From contig NZ_LT896588.1 of the NCBI RefSeq assembly GCF_900186615.1, positions 2,776,559 to 2,840,558 of the forward strand: a stretch of DNA of 64,000 nucleotides. Reading direction: 5' to 3'. This document shows, piece after piece, positions 1 to 8,677 of this stretch (the first letter of the stretch is position 1; each line of letters opens with the position of its first letter). This DNA comes from Parabacteroides bouchesdurhonensis. Its GTDB lineage: Bacteria; Bacteroidota; Bacteroidia; Bacteroidales; Tannerellaceae. The notes under the pieces are model-generated. The model worked only from the letters and a program-made list of their open reading frames with translations. It searched no databases and had not been told where the DNA came from. Made by a program: the position numbers and the translations under genes.

Positions 1-1
1 G

Positions 2-1870
2 ATCGAAGCGCTTTGTGAGAAACACGGCGTAACGATAAAGACGCCAATCAAAGATATTCCCGAAGAAGCGATGGACGAGATAATGAATGGAACAGACGAA
101 CGTCTTCAAATAAAGAACGCCTCGCTTGGCAGTTCCAACTACTTCCTGTCATACGAAGGAGTAGCCAAATACATTCTGATGCAGCAAGAAAGCGAAGCCT
201 CGGCTTCGGCTCAGAAATGGGCGGGGCAATTCATCAAGATGTCCGTTTGCCCCGAGTGTAACGGACAGCGACTGAACAAAGAAGCCCTTCACTACCTCAT
301 TGCCGGAAAGAATATTGCCGAAATATCATCACTGGATATATCCGAACTGTACGAATGGGTACAGGGCCTGGAAGACAAACTAGACCCCAAGCAGCGTCAG
401 ATTGCCGTAGAGATACTGAAAGAGATCCGCTCCAGGCTGAAATTCCTTCTGGACGTAGGACTGGATTACCTGTCGATGAACCGCGCCTCGGCAACCTTGT
501 CCGGCGGAGAAAGCCAACGCATCCGTCTGGCCACCCAGATAGGCAGCCAGCTGGTGAATGTGCTTTACATACTGGATGAACCCAGTATCGGCCTGCATCA
601 GAGAGACAACATACGCCTGATAAACTCACTGAAAGAACTTCGTGATACAGGCAATTCCGTTATCGTAGTGGAGCACGACAAAGACATGATGCTCAACGCC
701 GACTATGTGGTAGACATGGGCCCGAAAGCCGGTAGGCTGGGAGGGGAAGTAGTCTTTGCCGGAACGCCGGCACAGATGCTGAACGTAGACACGCTTACTT
801 CCGCCTACCTGAATGGCAAGACCGAGATAGCCGTCCCCGCCCAACGCCGGAAAGGCAACGGGCTCTCCATTACCATCAAAGGCGCCAGAGGCAACAACTT
901 GAAGAATGTAGACGTATCCTTCCCGCTCGGAACGCTGATCTGCGTGACAGGCGTTTCAGGCAGCGGTAAGTCCTCGTTGATAAACCGTACCCTGCAACCC
1001 ATCCTGAGCCAGCATTTCTACCGCTCGCTGGAAGACCCCTTGCCCTACGATACGATAGAGGGCATAGACAACGTAGACAAGATTGTGAACGTAGACCAGT
1101 CACCCATCGGACGCTCTCCACGAAGCAATCCGGCCACCTACACCGGCGTGTTCTCCGACATCCGCAACCTGTTTGTAGAGCTGCCCGAATCGAAGGTGAG
1201 AGGCTACAAGCCCGGCCGCTTCTCGTTCAACGTATCCGGCGGACGTTGCGAAACCTGCAAAGGGAACGGTTACAAAACGATAGAGATGAACTTCCTGCCC
1301 GACGTACTGGTCCCTTGCGAAGACTGTCACGGCAAACGCTACAACCGCGAAACGCTGGAAGTACGCTTCCGTGGCAAATCCATTGCCGACGTGCTGGATA
1401 TGACCATCAATATGGCTGTGGAGTTCTTCGAGAACATCCCCTCCATCCTCTCCAAGATAAAGGTGCTGCAGGATGTAGGGCTAGGCTATATCAAACTCGG
1501 GCAGCCCTCCACGACCCTGTCCGGAGGAGAGAGCCAGCGCGTAAAGCTCGCTACGGAACTGTCCAAGCGCGATACCGGCAAGACGCTCTACGTGCTTGAC
1601 GAACCAACCACCGGACTGCACTTTGAAGACATCCGCGTCCTGCTTGGCGTGCTCAACAAGCTGGTAGACAAGGGCAACACCATCATTGTGATAGAACATA
1701 ATCTGGACGTCATCAAGTGCGCCGACTATCTGATAGACATGGGTCCCGAAGGCGGCCGCCGCGGCGGGCAAATCCTCTTTACCGGAACGCCCGAAGAGAT
1801 GGTGAAAGCAAAGACGGCAAGCCATACCGCCCCTTTCCTGAAAGAAGAATTAAATAATAACAACAAATAA
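2..1870 (+). CDS. uvrA: UvrA excinuclease ABC subunit A, C-terminal two thirds (5' end outside window)
   Basis: ATPase subunit of the UvrABC nucleotide excision repair complex, which scans DNA for bulky lesions and loads UvrB. The frame is open from base 2, giving 622 visible residues of a protein usually about 930-945 long, so roughly the first third is missing. Visible motifs, in order: a CPEC cysteine pair, the first ABC signature LSGGESQRIRLA with Walker B ILDEPSIGLH, the second Walker A GVSGSGKSS, a zinc-binding CETC...CEDCHGK module, and the second signature LSGGESQRVKLA with Walker B VLDEPTTGLH. Its stop codon overlaps the start of the next gene (TAATG), so the two are translationally coupled. 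Identity is certain; only the left boundary is artificial. Confidence 0.97.
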   Translation: MEALCEKHGVTIKTPIKDIPEEAMDEIMNGTDERLQIKNASLGSSNYFLSYEGVAKYILMQQESEASASAQKWAGQFIKMSVCPECNGQRLNKEALHYLIAGKNIAEISSLDISELYEWVQGLEDKLDPKQRQIAVEILKEIRSRLKFLLDVGLDYLSMNRASATLSGGESQRIRLATQIGSQLVNVLYILDEPSIGLHQRDNIRLINSLKELRDTGNSVIVVEHDKDMMLNADYVVDMGPKAGRLGGEVVFAGTPAQMLNVDTLTSAYLNGKTEIAVPAQRRKGNGLSITIKGARGNNLKNVDVSFPLGTLICVTGVSGSGKSSLINRTLQPILSQHFYRSLEDPLPYDTIEGIDNVDKIVNVDQSPIGRSPRSNPATYTGVFSDIRNLFVELPESKVRGYKPGRFSFNVSGGRCETCKGNGYKTIEMNFLPDVLVPCEDCHGKRYNRETLEVRFRGKSIADVLDMTINMAVEFFENIPSILSKIKVLQDVGLGYIKLGQPSTTLSGGESQRVKLATELSKRDTGKTLYVLDEPTTGLHFEDIRVLLGVLNKLVDKGNTIIVIEHNLDVIKCADYLIDMGPEGGRRGGQILFTGTPEEMVKAKTASHTAPFLKEELNNNNK

Positions 1871-2088
1871 TGAAGAATCCGATACAAATGATTAAACAAT
1901 GTATGGAGAAAGAAGAGCCATACTTTGTGCTTAGAGGGCAAGACGTCTGCGCCTATCCCGCCATCGAAGCCTACTTCGAAGCCGTGAAGCAACGCGTGAA
2001 AGACCCCTATTTCCTGGAAGAGATTGAAGAGATATTGAAAGACTTCCGCGCCTACCGCGAAGAACAAACAACCCACATCCCCGATTAA
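1870..2088 (+). CDS. Small conserved hypothetical protein downstream of uvrA
   Basis: A 72-residue acidic soluble protein with no signal peptide, membrane segment or motif I recognise. The sequence is rich in Glu, Lys and Tyr, and the stretch around residues 30-65 looks alpha-helical. The ATG shares its A with the uvrA stop codon and the gene ends 3 bp before the next start, so it is the middle gene of a tight uvrA operon. That packing is the main evidence that it is real. Function unknown. Confidence 0.75.
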   Translation: MKNPIQMIKQCMEKEEPYFVLRGQDVCAYPAIEAYFEAVKQRVKDPYFLEEIEEILKDFRAYREEQTTHIPD

Positions 2089-2091
2089 AAC

Positions 2092-2688
2092 ATGGCAAAC
2101 GACAGTTACAGAACCATCCGCCAGACTGCCGAAGGATATTATACCGAAAAGCGAAGCCGCTTTATCGCCTATGCTATCCCCGTACGTACAGCCGACGACG
2201 TGAAGTTGCAACTGGACCGCTACCGCAAGCAATATTATGACGCCCGCCACGTCTGCTGGGCGTACATGCTTGGCGCGGATCGCCTAACCTTCCGGGCCAA
2301 CGACGACGGCGAGCCTTCCTCTACGGCGGGCAAACCCATACTGGGGCAAATCAATTCCAATGGACTGACCGACATCCTCATCCTCGTAGTACGCTACTTC
2401 GGAGGGATAGAGCTGGGCACCAGCGGACTTATCGTTGCCTACCGTGCAGCGGCAGCCAGCGCCATTGCCGCCGCCGAAATAGAAGAGCGAACGGTAGATG
2501 AAGACATCACCGTAGCCTTCCAGTATCCTTTCCTGAACAGCATCATGCGGATTGTGAAGGAGGACAACCCGGCTGTTATTTCCCAACGTTTTGACATGGA
2601 CTGTGAGATGACCCTCCGCATACGTAAAGGCGAAGCGGAACGTCTCAAAAGCCGTCTGCTTAAAGTAGAAACAGCCCGCCTCCTCTGA
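2092..2688 (+). CDS. YigZ/IMPACT family protein (UPF0029)
   Basis: A 198-residue cytosolic protein of the YigZ/IMPACT family. The conserved block is clear: RFIAYAIPV near residue 23, the ARHVCWAY segment, NDDGEPSSTAGKPIL, and VVRYFGGIELGTSGLI. The family has an N-terminal IMPACT domain with a ribosomal-S5-like fold and a C-terminal ferredoxin-like domain; its length is normal here. Eukaryotic IMPACT regulates the kinase GCN2, while the bacterial role is unsettled. It is the third gene of the uvrA run (3-bp gap). The intergenic palindrome region that follows probably ends the transcript. Confidence 0.9.
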   Translation: MANDSYRTIRQTAEGYYTEKRSRFIAYAIPVRTADDVKLQLDRYRKQYYDARHVCWAYMLGADRLTFRANDDGEPSSTAGKPILGQINSNGLTDILILVVRYFGGIELGTSGLIVAYRAAAASAIAAAEIEERTVDEDITVAFQYPFLNSIMRIVKEDNPAVISQRFDMDCEMTLRIRKGEAERLKSRLLKVETARLL

Positions 2689-3045
2689 ACCGGAAGGCTG
2701 AGGCCGTGCCTACCGTGCGATGCGTGCCCCGCGTACAATACGTGCGACACCCTGTCCACAGTACGTGTGGCAGCGTGCGCACCGTACGTAGTAGACGAAT
2801 CCCGATAGCTACCGGGAAATAATCCTGCTACGTACCGGGAACAAATCCCGTTAGTTACCGGGAAATAATCCCGTTAGTTACCGGGAAATAATCCCGCTAG
2901 CTAGCGGGATCGGATTACCTCGTACTGTGGGTGGGGTGCCGCACGTACGGTCTGCACCGCGCGCATAGTACGCTTGCCTGAGGAGGGACAGGCAACAAAA
3001 TAGCTCCCTCTCTTGTTGTAAACTATAATTACTGGTGATTAGTAA
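2689..3045. other. 357-bp intergenic region full of palindromes
   Basis: No gene is seen here. The GC-rich DNA holds a tandem repeat (2806-2897) nested inside longer-range inverted repeats. CCACAGTACG at 2756-2765 pairs with CGTACTGTGG at 2921-2930, and ACCGTACGT at 2781-2789 pairs with ACGTACGGT at 2943-2951. Short CGTGC/CGTAC words recur on both flanks. It separates the uvrA operon from the antiporter gene on the same strand, so terminator or RNA-structural roles are possible. Confidence 0.7.
2806..2897. repeat. Four tandem 23-bp units, each a small palindrome
   Basis: Four adjacent 23-bp units (2806-2828, 2829-2851, 2852-2874, 2875-2897) follow the pattern TAGTTACCGGGAAATAATCC plus CGT. 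Units 3 and 4 differ only in the last base; units 1 and 2 differ at a few positions. Inside each unit CGGGA and TCCCG form a 5-bp stem around AATAA, so the array can fold into a row of four hairpins. A partial fifth unit (TAGCTAGCGGGAT) starts at 2898. Confidence 0.85.
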
Positions 3046-4257
3046 ATGAAAAAGGTACTTTTATTTTCTTTCTTTTTGATGCTTGGTTTGGTTATCTCGC
3101 AAGTGCTTCCGGCACTGGCGGGTGATAATTACGCATTGGTGAAAAACGTCTCCAATACGTTCCTGTTTGTCTGCCTGTCCTTCATTATGATTAATGTGGG
3201 ACGGGAGTTCGAGATAGACAAGACGCGCTGGAAATCATATACCGAAGATTATTTTATAGCGATGGCAACGGCTGCCTTCCCGTGGATATTCGTTGCCCTG
3301 TATTATATGTTCGTGCTGCTGCCGGGCATGTATTGGGGCGAGTGGGATGCCTGGAAGGAGAACCTGCTGCTAAGCCGGTTTGCCGCCCCCACGTCGGCAG
3401 GCATCCTGTTTACGATGCTGGCGGCGGCCGGATTGAAGGCTTCGTGGGTGTACAAGAAGGTGCAGGTGCTGGCTATCTTTGACGACCTGGACACTATCTT
3501 GCTGATGATCCCTTTGCAGATCATGATGATAGGGCTGCGGTGGCAGTTGGGCGTCATTATACTGGTGGTGGTCCTGCTGCTGATTGTGGGCTGGAAGAAG
3601 ATGGGGACGTACAACGTGCGGCAAGACTGGAAGGCCATCCTGCTATACGCCGTCGTCACCTTTGCCGTTACGCAGGTTATTTACCTGGTATCAAAGAAGA
3701 TGTATGGCGAAGAAGGCAGTATCCATATCGAGGTGTTGCTACCGGCCTTTGTGGTGGGCATGGTGATGAGGCACAAGCACATCGACACGAAGGTGGAGCA
3801 CCGGGTGGCGGACCTTATTTCCTACCTGTTCATGTTCCTGGTGGGCGTCAGCATGCCGGTATTCCTGGGCGTGGACTTTGCCGGGCAGGCCTCCGCCGAG
3901 GTGGCTACCGTAACCGGTTCGCAGCCTATGATGTCGTGGCCTGTGATAGCGCTGCATGTGCTCATCGTATCCTTCCTTTCCAACGTAGGCAAGCTGTTTC
4001 CGCTGTTCTTCTACCGCGAACGGCGTAAGCGCGAACGGCTGGCTCTTTCCATCGGTATGTTTACCCGTGGGGAAGTGGGCGCCGGAGTTATCTTCATTGC
4101 TTTGGGGTATAACCTGGGCGGGCCGGCTCTGGTAATTTCTGTGTTGACTATTGTGTTTAATTTGATATTAACCGGTATCTTTGTTGTCTGGGTGGAGAAG
4201 CTGACGCGCAGCGCATACAGGCTGGAGCAGGCGGAGGACGCCCGGGAGCAAGTATGA
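3046..4257 (+). CDS. Sodium/proton antiporter-like membrane protein
   Basis: A 403-residue polytopic membrane protein with about 10-12 hydrophobic segments, resembling cation:proton antiporters of the CPA2 type. The acidic intramembrane stretch LAIFDDLDTILLMIP near residue 145 and the late TRGEVGAGVIFIALGY segment near residue 340 fit the ion-binding and exchange segments of that fold. The charged C-terminal tail is short and has no TrkA-N domain, so it is not a full Kef protein. nhaA follows 26 bp downstream on the same strand, which suggests joint sodium and pH homeostasis. Substrate is inferred from fold and neighbour. Confidence 0.75.
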   Translation: MKKVLLFSFFLMLGLVISQVLPALAGDNYALVKNVSNTFLFVCLSFIMINVGREFEIDKTRWKSYTEDYFIAMATAAFPWIFVALYYMFVLLPGMYWGEWDAWKENLLLSRFAAPTSAGILFTMLAAAGLKASWVYKKVQVLAIFDDLDTILLMIPLQIMMIGLRWQLGVIILVVVLLLIVGWKKMGTYNVRQDWKAILLYAVVTFAVTQVIYLVSKKMYGEEGSIHIEVLLPAFVVGMVMRHKHIDTKVEHRVADLISYLFMFLVGVSMPVFLGVDFAGQASAEVATVTGSQPMMSWPVIALHVLIVSFLSNVGKLFPLFFYRERRKRERLALSIGMFTRGEVGAGVIFIALGYNLGGPALVISVLTIVFNLILTGIFVVWVEKLTRSAYRLEQAEDAREQV

Positions 4258-4283
4258 TATAATCACATACGGGGAGATATGGA

Positions 4284-5678
4284 GTGACGGAGTATTTCCC
4301 CGGTAAACAAATACGTATTATGGACCGGACTATTCATGTTATCCTTAAACCGCTGCGGCGTTTCGCAATACAGAAGACGAATGCCAGCCTGTTGCTGTTT
4401 GTAGCTACTGTTTTGGCTATGGTTCTGGCAAACTCACCCTGGGCGCATGCCTATCATCAGTTGTTGGCTTTTCCGGTAGACCTGCAGGCGTGGACGTTCA
4501 ACTTCTTTGCCCATCAGGGCGAACCGATGTCGATGCTTGCCTTCGTGAATGACGCGCTGATGGCGGTGTTCTTCTTTGTGATAGGGTTGGAGATCAAGCA
4601 GGAGATATTGATAGGCGAGCTTTGCTCCATGCGTAAGGCATTGCTTCCGGTGATAGCCGCCTGCGGAGGCATGATAGTGCCGGTTGTGTGTTACATGCTG
4701 GTGTGTAACTCTGCCCCCGAGGTGCAAGGTGCTGCCATTCCGATGGCTACCGACATTGCGTTCGCTTTGGCCGTGTTGGGATTGCTGGGGAAACGGGTGC
4801 CGTTAAGTATGCGTATCTTCCTGACGGCGCTGGCTGTGGTAGACGATATAGGCGGCATTATTATCATTGCTTTGTTCTATAGCGGCCGGATTGCTTTCGA
4901 GCCGTTGGTTATCTCCGTCGTTATTCTTGCATTGCTTTATGCCGGAGGCAAACTGAGGGTTAATAACAGTTGGTTCTATTATGTGGCAGGCTTTATTGTG
5001 TGGCTGTTGTTTCTGGAATCGGGAGTTCATCCTACTATAGCAGGGGTGCTGGTGGCCTTTACCGTGCCGGCCCGTCCGGTGGTTAAGCTGGACGACTTCA
5101 TGTGCGATATGACCGGTTATCTGAATATGCTGGATTATACCGAAGTGCGTCAGTCTAAGAAGGCGGCCGTACTGACGCCTACCCAAATACAGGTGCTGAA
5201 CAATATTCATGCTTTGGCCGACAGGACTATCAGCCCGTTGCAAAGCATTGCCGATAAACTGCACCCGATGGTTAATTATGTTATACTTCCGCTTTTCGCC
5301 TTTGTAAATGCCGGAGTTACCTTTGGCGACATTCAATTGCAATCGTTATTGAACGTTCCGCTGGCCATATTTGCAGGTCTGTTTGTTGGAAAGACCCTGG
5401 GTATCTTCTCATTCTCCTATTTATTTATCAAGACGCGCTTGGCCACTATGCCGGCAGGGATGACCAAGCGGACCTTATTCGGCGTATCGATGCTGGGAGG
5501 AATAGGCTTTACTGTGGCCTTGTTTATCGCCAACCTTTCCTTTGGTGCCGACCTGCCGAATGGCGCTGACCTGCTGAACCAGGCAAAGCTCGGTGTGTTT
5601 GTAGGTTCGTTCGTCTCAGGGTTGTGCGGATATTTGATATTGAAGAAGATGCTGCCTGCTATTTCACCTCAAACCTGA
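4284..5678 (+). CDS. nhaA: NhaA Na+/H+ antiporter
   Basis: Inner-membrane antiporter expelling sodium in exchange for protons. NhaA hallmarks are present: FFFVIGLEIKQE near residue 95, the ATDIAFALAVLGLLGKRVP block near residue 155, and LTALAVVDDIGGIIIIALFY with the paired aspartates that bind the ion. The GTG at 4284 gives 464 residues. An ATG at 4320 (12 residues in) starts the hydrophobic core more directly and is an equally good start; GGGGAG at 4271-4276 slightly favours 4284. The 3' end overlaps the convergent pbpC gene by 20 bp. Confidence 0.93.
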   Translation: MTEYFPGKQIRIMDRTIHVILKPLRRFAIQKTNASLLLFVATVLAMVLANSPWAHAYHQLLAFPVDLQAWTFNFFAHQGEPMSMLAFVNDALMAVFFFVIGLEIKQEILIGELCSMRKALLPVIAACGGMIVPVVCYMLVCNSAPEVQGAAIPMATDIAFALAVLGLLGKRVPLSMRIFLTALAVVDDIGGIIIIALFYSGRIAFEPLVISVVILALLYAGGKLRVNNSWFYYVAGFIVWLLFLESGVHPTIAGVLVAFTVPARPVVKLDDFMCDMTGYLNMLDYTEVRQSKKAAVLTPTQIQVLNNIHALADRTISPLQSIADKLHPMVNYVILPLFAFVNAGVTFGDIQLQSLLNVPLAIFAGLFVGKTLGIFSFSYLFIKTRLATMPAGMTKRTLFGVSMLGGIGFTVALFIANLSFGADLPNGADLLNQAKLGVFVGSFVSGLCGYLILKKMLPAISPQT

Positions 5679-8043
5679 TTCTCCGCTGATTCCCCCAGTT
5701 GTCTATCAGAGTAAGGAAGTGCTTGCCGCCGGCCACGGAGCAGGCTATTTGATGGTTCTCGGCTGTTTCGCCAAGATACGTATCATCCAGATGCCAGTAG
5801 ATGACGGCATCTTTCCGGGCATGGGCGGCTTTAAAGACGAACTTCTCTTGCCGGCCGGAGAATCCTTTGGGCAGATATAACACGGCATTGTGTTCAGGAT
5901 AGATCAGTTCTATCTGGCGGCTTTGCGGTTGTTCGCAGCCCGGTTTAAGCGGGGGAAGCGGCACATAGTCGATGTGGTAATTCTTATAGTAATATTCTTG
6001 CGACGGGGGCAAGACGAACCAGGAGCGGGTAATCATGTTGCCCACAGATTCGCACGAACTGTTTACCCTGAATCTCCCGTCTGCCGATAAATGTACCAGT
6101 TGATGATAAGGACAAACCGCCGTATTGTTTCCCGAAACGGGCATATATACCGTATCCACTTGCTCACAGATAGATGAAGCCTTGTAACCGCTGTGCCGGC
6201 AGACGGGCATTGGCACCAGTTCGTCGTAAGGCATGTCGAACCAGTCGTTGCCGGGCAGGAGTGAGAACAGGTCGAATAAGACCGGAGCGGCGTTTCCTAC
6301 ACCCGTCAATCCCGGACGTCCTTCTCCCGAGGCGTTTCCGGCCCATACGCCTACTACATAATGCGGTGTAAAGCCTATTGCCCATGCGTCCCGTCCTCCG
6401 TAGCTTGTGCCGGTTTTCCAGGCAATCTTCTTCATCGATTCAAACTGCTGCCAGTCGGCTTCCTCTTCCGGACGGTTCAAGGCGGACATGGCTTCTGCTG
6501 TAAACCAAAGGGCGGCGGCGGACAGGACGGGTTTGTCTGTTAATCGCGCGTCGGTAACATATTTCACCGGATTCTCATCTATTACAGGGAAAGGAGTAAG
6601 GGGGTGAATATCTGCCGGATTGTATTTGCCATTATATCTTCTGTAATGGGATAACACCCGCGACATCGAGGCATACATGCCGGCCATATCCCATAGCGTT
6701 CCTTCGGCTCCTCCCAATATCAATGATGCCCCGTAATGTTCTTCCGAAAACCGTAAAGTAGTTATGCCCCATGCTTTCAGCAGAGACATGAAGCGTCCGG
6801 TGTTGTATTGCGACAACATGCGTACCAAGGGGACGTTTAGCGACCGTTCAATAGCAGCGTGGGCCGGAACAGCTCCGTAGAACGTCTTGTTGAAGTTTTG
6901 CGGCATGAATCCGTTTATATTTAGCGGGACGTCGGATATTAAAGTAGAAGGCAGAAGCAGTCCGTCGTGCAGCATGCCTGCATAGAGTAGTGGTTTTAGA
7001 ATGCTTCCGGTGCTTCTGGGGGCCGTGATAATGTCTACCTGGTTGCCTTTCTTCTCATCCGATTTGAAACTGACGTTGCCGGCATAAGCCAATACTTCCC
7101 CTGTTTCTACGTCGGCAATGATAGCGGCAAGGTTGTTGATGTGGTTGGAGCTGTATTCGCGGGCATAACGATTGACCGTTTCTTGCGTTTGTCTTTGTAA
7201 CGTTTGCCTGATTGACGTGGCGATGCGCTTGCCCGGTGTTTCGGCAGCCAACCTTTCCAGAAGATGAGGGGCATTGTCGGGCAAAGGAACAGGCGCATCC
7301 GGCAAAGGTTCCATACAAGATAGCTCATATTCCGTATTGCTGAGGATACCTTTGGCGTTGAGCATGCCTAATAACTTGTCCCGCTTCGCTTTCAGTTGTT
7401 TCCGGTTGCGTCCCGGATGGATAAGGGCGGGAGAGTTGGGCAATACAGCCAATGTCGCGCTTTCCGCCCATGACAGTTCGTTGGCAGGCCGGCCGAAATA
7501 TCGCCATGCTGCCGTTTCCACTCCGATTACATTTCCACCGAAAGGAGCATGCGAGGCATATAGATTTAGTATCTCCCGCTTGCTGTACCTCGTTTCCAGA
7601 AAGACGGCCCAATAGATCTCTATTCCTTTCTCATAAAACGTACGCTTCTTATTTCCTCGTGCTATGCGTGCCAATTGCATAGTGATTGTACTGCCTCCGC
7701 TTACTATTCGTCCGGCTTGGTTGTTAAGTTTGAAAGCCCGTGCGATAGCCGCAATGTCAACTCCGGGATGATAATAGAAACGTTTGTCTTCATACGTCAG
7801 GAGGCATTGGGTGAATTTCTCCGGCAAAGAGTCGGTTGCCGGAAATCTCCACTGTCCATCCGGGGCAATACGTGCACCCAGTAAATCACCTTCGGCGGAA
7901 TAGAGCAAGGTAGAATAGGAGACCGGAAATAAAATACGGGGAACTTGAAGATACATTATAATCCATAAGAAGACAATAAAGAATGAAAAGATGATAAGAC
8001 CGTTTTTCCATTTATCTGATATATGTCGTAGTAGCTGCTGCAT
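5659..8043 (-). CDS. pbpC: Penicillin-binding protein 1C (transglycosylase/transpeptidase)
   Basis: Bifunctional peptidoglycan synthase of 794 residues anchored by one N-terminal membrane segment. The glycosyltransferase domain shows EDKRFYYHPGVD and GGSTITMQLARIARG. The penicillin-binding domain shows the SILK active-site motif (SxxK), a downstream SLN, and KTGTSYGGRDAWAIGF. A C-terminal beta-rich extension of about 100 residues matches the BiPBP_C domain typical of PBP1C. In many bacteria pbpC sits beside an alpha-2-macroglobulin gene; here that gene lies just beyond a toxin-antitoxin pair and points the other way. pbpC starts 6 bp after the toxin stop, so it is probably read from the toxin-antitoxin promoter. 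Confidence 0.95.
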   Translation of the reverse strand: MQQLLRHISDKWKNGLIIFSFFIVFLWIIMYLQVPRILFPVSYSTLLYSAEGDLLGARIAPDGQWRFPATDSLPEKFTQCLLTYEDKRFYYHPGVDIAAIARAFKLNNQAGRIVSGGSTITMQLARIARGNKKRTFYEKGIEIYWAVFLETRYSKREILNLYASHAPFGGNVIGVETAAWRYFGRPANELSWAESATLAVLPNSPALIHPGRNRKQLKAKRDKLLGMLNAKGILSNTEYELSCMEPLPDAPVPLPDNAPHLLERLAAETPGKRIATSIRQTLQRQTQETVNRYAREYSSNHINNLAAIIADVETGEVLAYAGNVSFKSDEKKGNQVDIITAPRSTGSILKPLLYAGMLHDGLLLPSTLISDVPLNINGFMPQNFNKTFYGAVPAHAAIERSLNVPLVRMLSQYNTGRFMSLLKAWGITTLRFSEEHYGASLILGGAEGTLWDMAGMYASMSRVLSHYRRYNGKYNPADIHPLTPFPVIDENPVKYVTDARLTDKPVLSAAALWFTAEAMSALNRPEEEADWQQFESMKKIAWKTGTSYGGRDAWAIGFTPHYVVGVWAGNASGEGRPGLTGVGNAAPVLFDLFSLLPGNDWFDMPYDELVPMPVCRHSGYKASSICEQVDTVYMPVSGNNTAVCPYHQLVHLSADGRFRVNSSCESVGNMITRSWFVLPPSQEYYYKNYHIDYVPLPPLKPGCEQPQSRQIELIYPEHNAVLYLPKGFSGRQEKFVFKAAHARKDAVIYWHLDDTYLGETAENHQIACSVAGGKHFLTLIDNWGNQRRIRFEVK

Positions 8044-8049
8044 CTGTCC

Positions 8050-8322
8050 TTAAAATAAATCCGAATGAGTCCCTGTGTTTGTAAGTAATAGAATTAATTC
8101 CTTGTCATTTTGCTCCCACAGTAATAACCAGTCAGGAGTTATATGGCATTCCCATATATTGGCATATTTTCCTTTCAATTTATGAGGATGATACTTGATA
8201 GGAAGTTTCCCCGTTTGCGATAATATAGTAATAACTTCTTTGAATAATGCAGGATTATATCCTCGTTTAATACATAGTTTGAAATCTTTGTCAAACTGCC
8301 TTGTGGTTTTGGTTATGTACAT
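8050..8322 (-). CDS. YafQ/RelE-family mRNA interferase toxin
   Basis: A 90-residue toxin of the RelE/ParE superfamily, YafQ branch, expected to cut mRNA on the ribosome. The family signature is strong: RQFDKDFKL near the start, then HPHKLKGKYANIWECHITPD, WLLLWE and the terminal GTHSDLF. The conserved histidines and the terminal HSDLF carry the catalytic residues in YafQ. It follows its antitoxin by 7 bp and precedes pbpC by 6 bp. Identity is firm; activity is not tested. Confidence 0.93.
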   Translation of the reverse strand: MYITKTTRQFDKDFKLCIKRGYNPALFKEVITILSQTGKLPIKYHPHKLKGKYANIWECHITPDWLLLWEQNDKELILLLTNTGTHSDLF

Positions 8323-8329
8323 AGTTACT

Positions 8330-8542
8330 TTATTCTTTTAAGAGATGATCCATTAAATCGTCAATGTTTTGTGCTGTAAATGTTCTGCCTGCGGCAGCGT
8401 CTTCCAGAGATTTGTCTATTTTATTTACTGGCTTTTCCAGTTTAATAGTCCATCCAAATTTCTCTGCCATTTTTCTTAAAAGACCTATATCCATTGACGG
8501 AAGAATAATTTCCGCTTTTTGCAATGTTTTCGTTGTATTCAT
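8330..8542 (-). CDS. Antitoxin partner of the YafQ-like toxin
   Basis: A 70-residue protein directly upstream of the toxin, in the usual antitoxin-first order. The N-terminal part (about residues 8-32) may form a short DNA-binding segment; the C-terminal half (DKSLEDAAAGRTFTAQNIDDL) resembles the flexible toxin-wrapping tail of small RelB/DinJ-like antitoxins. A -7 box lies about 24 bp upstream on the same strand. Assigned mainly by gene order and size. Confidence 0.85.
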   Translation of the reverse strand: MNTTKTLQKAEIILPSMDIGLLRKMAEKFGWTIKLEKPVNKIDKSLEDAAAGRTFTAQNIDDLMDHLLKE

Positions 8543-8565
8543 AATCCTTTATGTTTTAGTTATTA

Positions 8566-8573
8566 CAAAGATA
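8566..8573 (-). promoter_or_regulatory. -7 promoter box for the toxin-antitoxin (and pbpC) transcript
   Basis: CAAAGATA on the given strand reads TATCTTTG on the minus strand, a match to the Bacteroidetes -7 consensus TAnnTTTG. It sits 24 bp upstream of the antitoxin start. No other good box is seen between here and pbpC. Confidence 0.6.
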
Positions 8574-8677
8574 ATTGTTTTTAGCAGATACTAAGGGAAT
8601 GAATAAAATAAATACTATATTCGTGAATTCTATGTTTATGTAATAAAACAATTGATAACCGTTAAATATAAGAAAAT

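Noticed and set aside
2806-2897. The tandem 23-bp units as a CRISPR array
   Set aside because: The units abut each other without variable spacers, and no cas genes are near.
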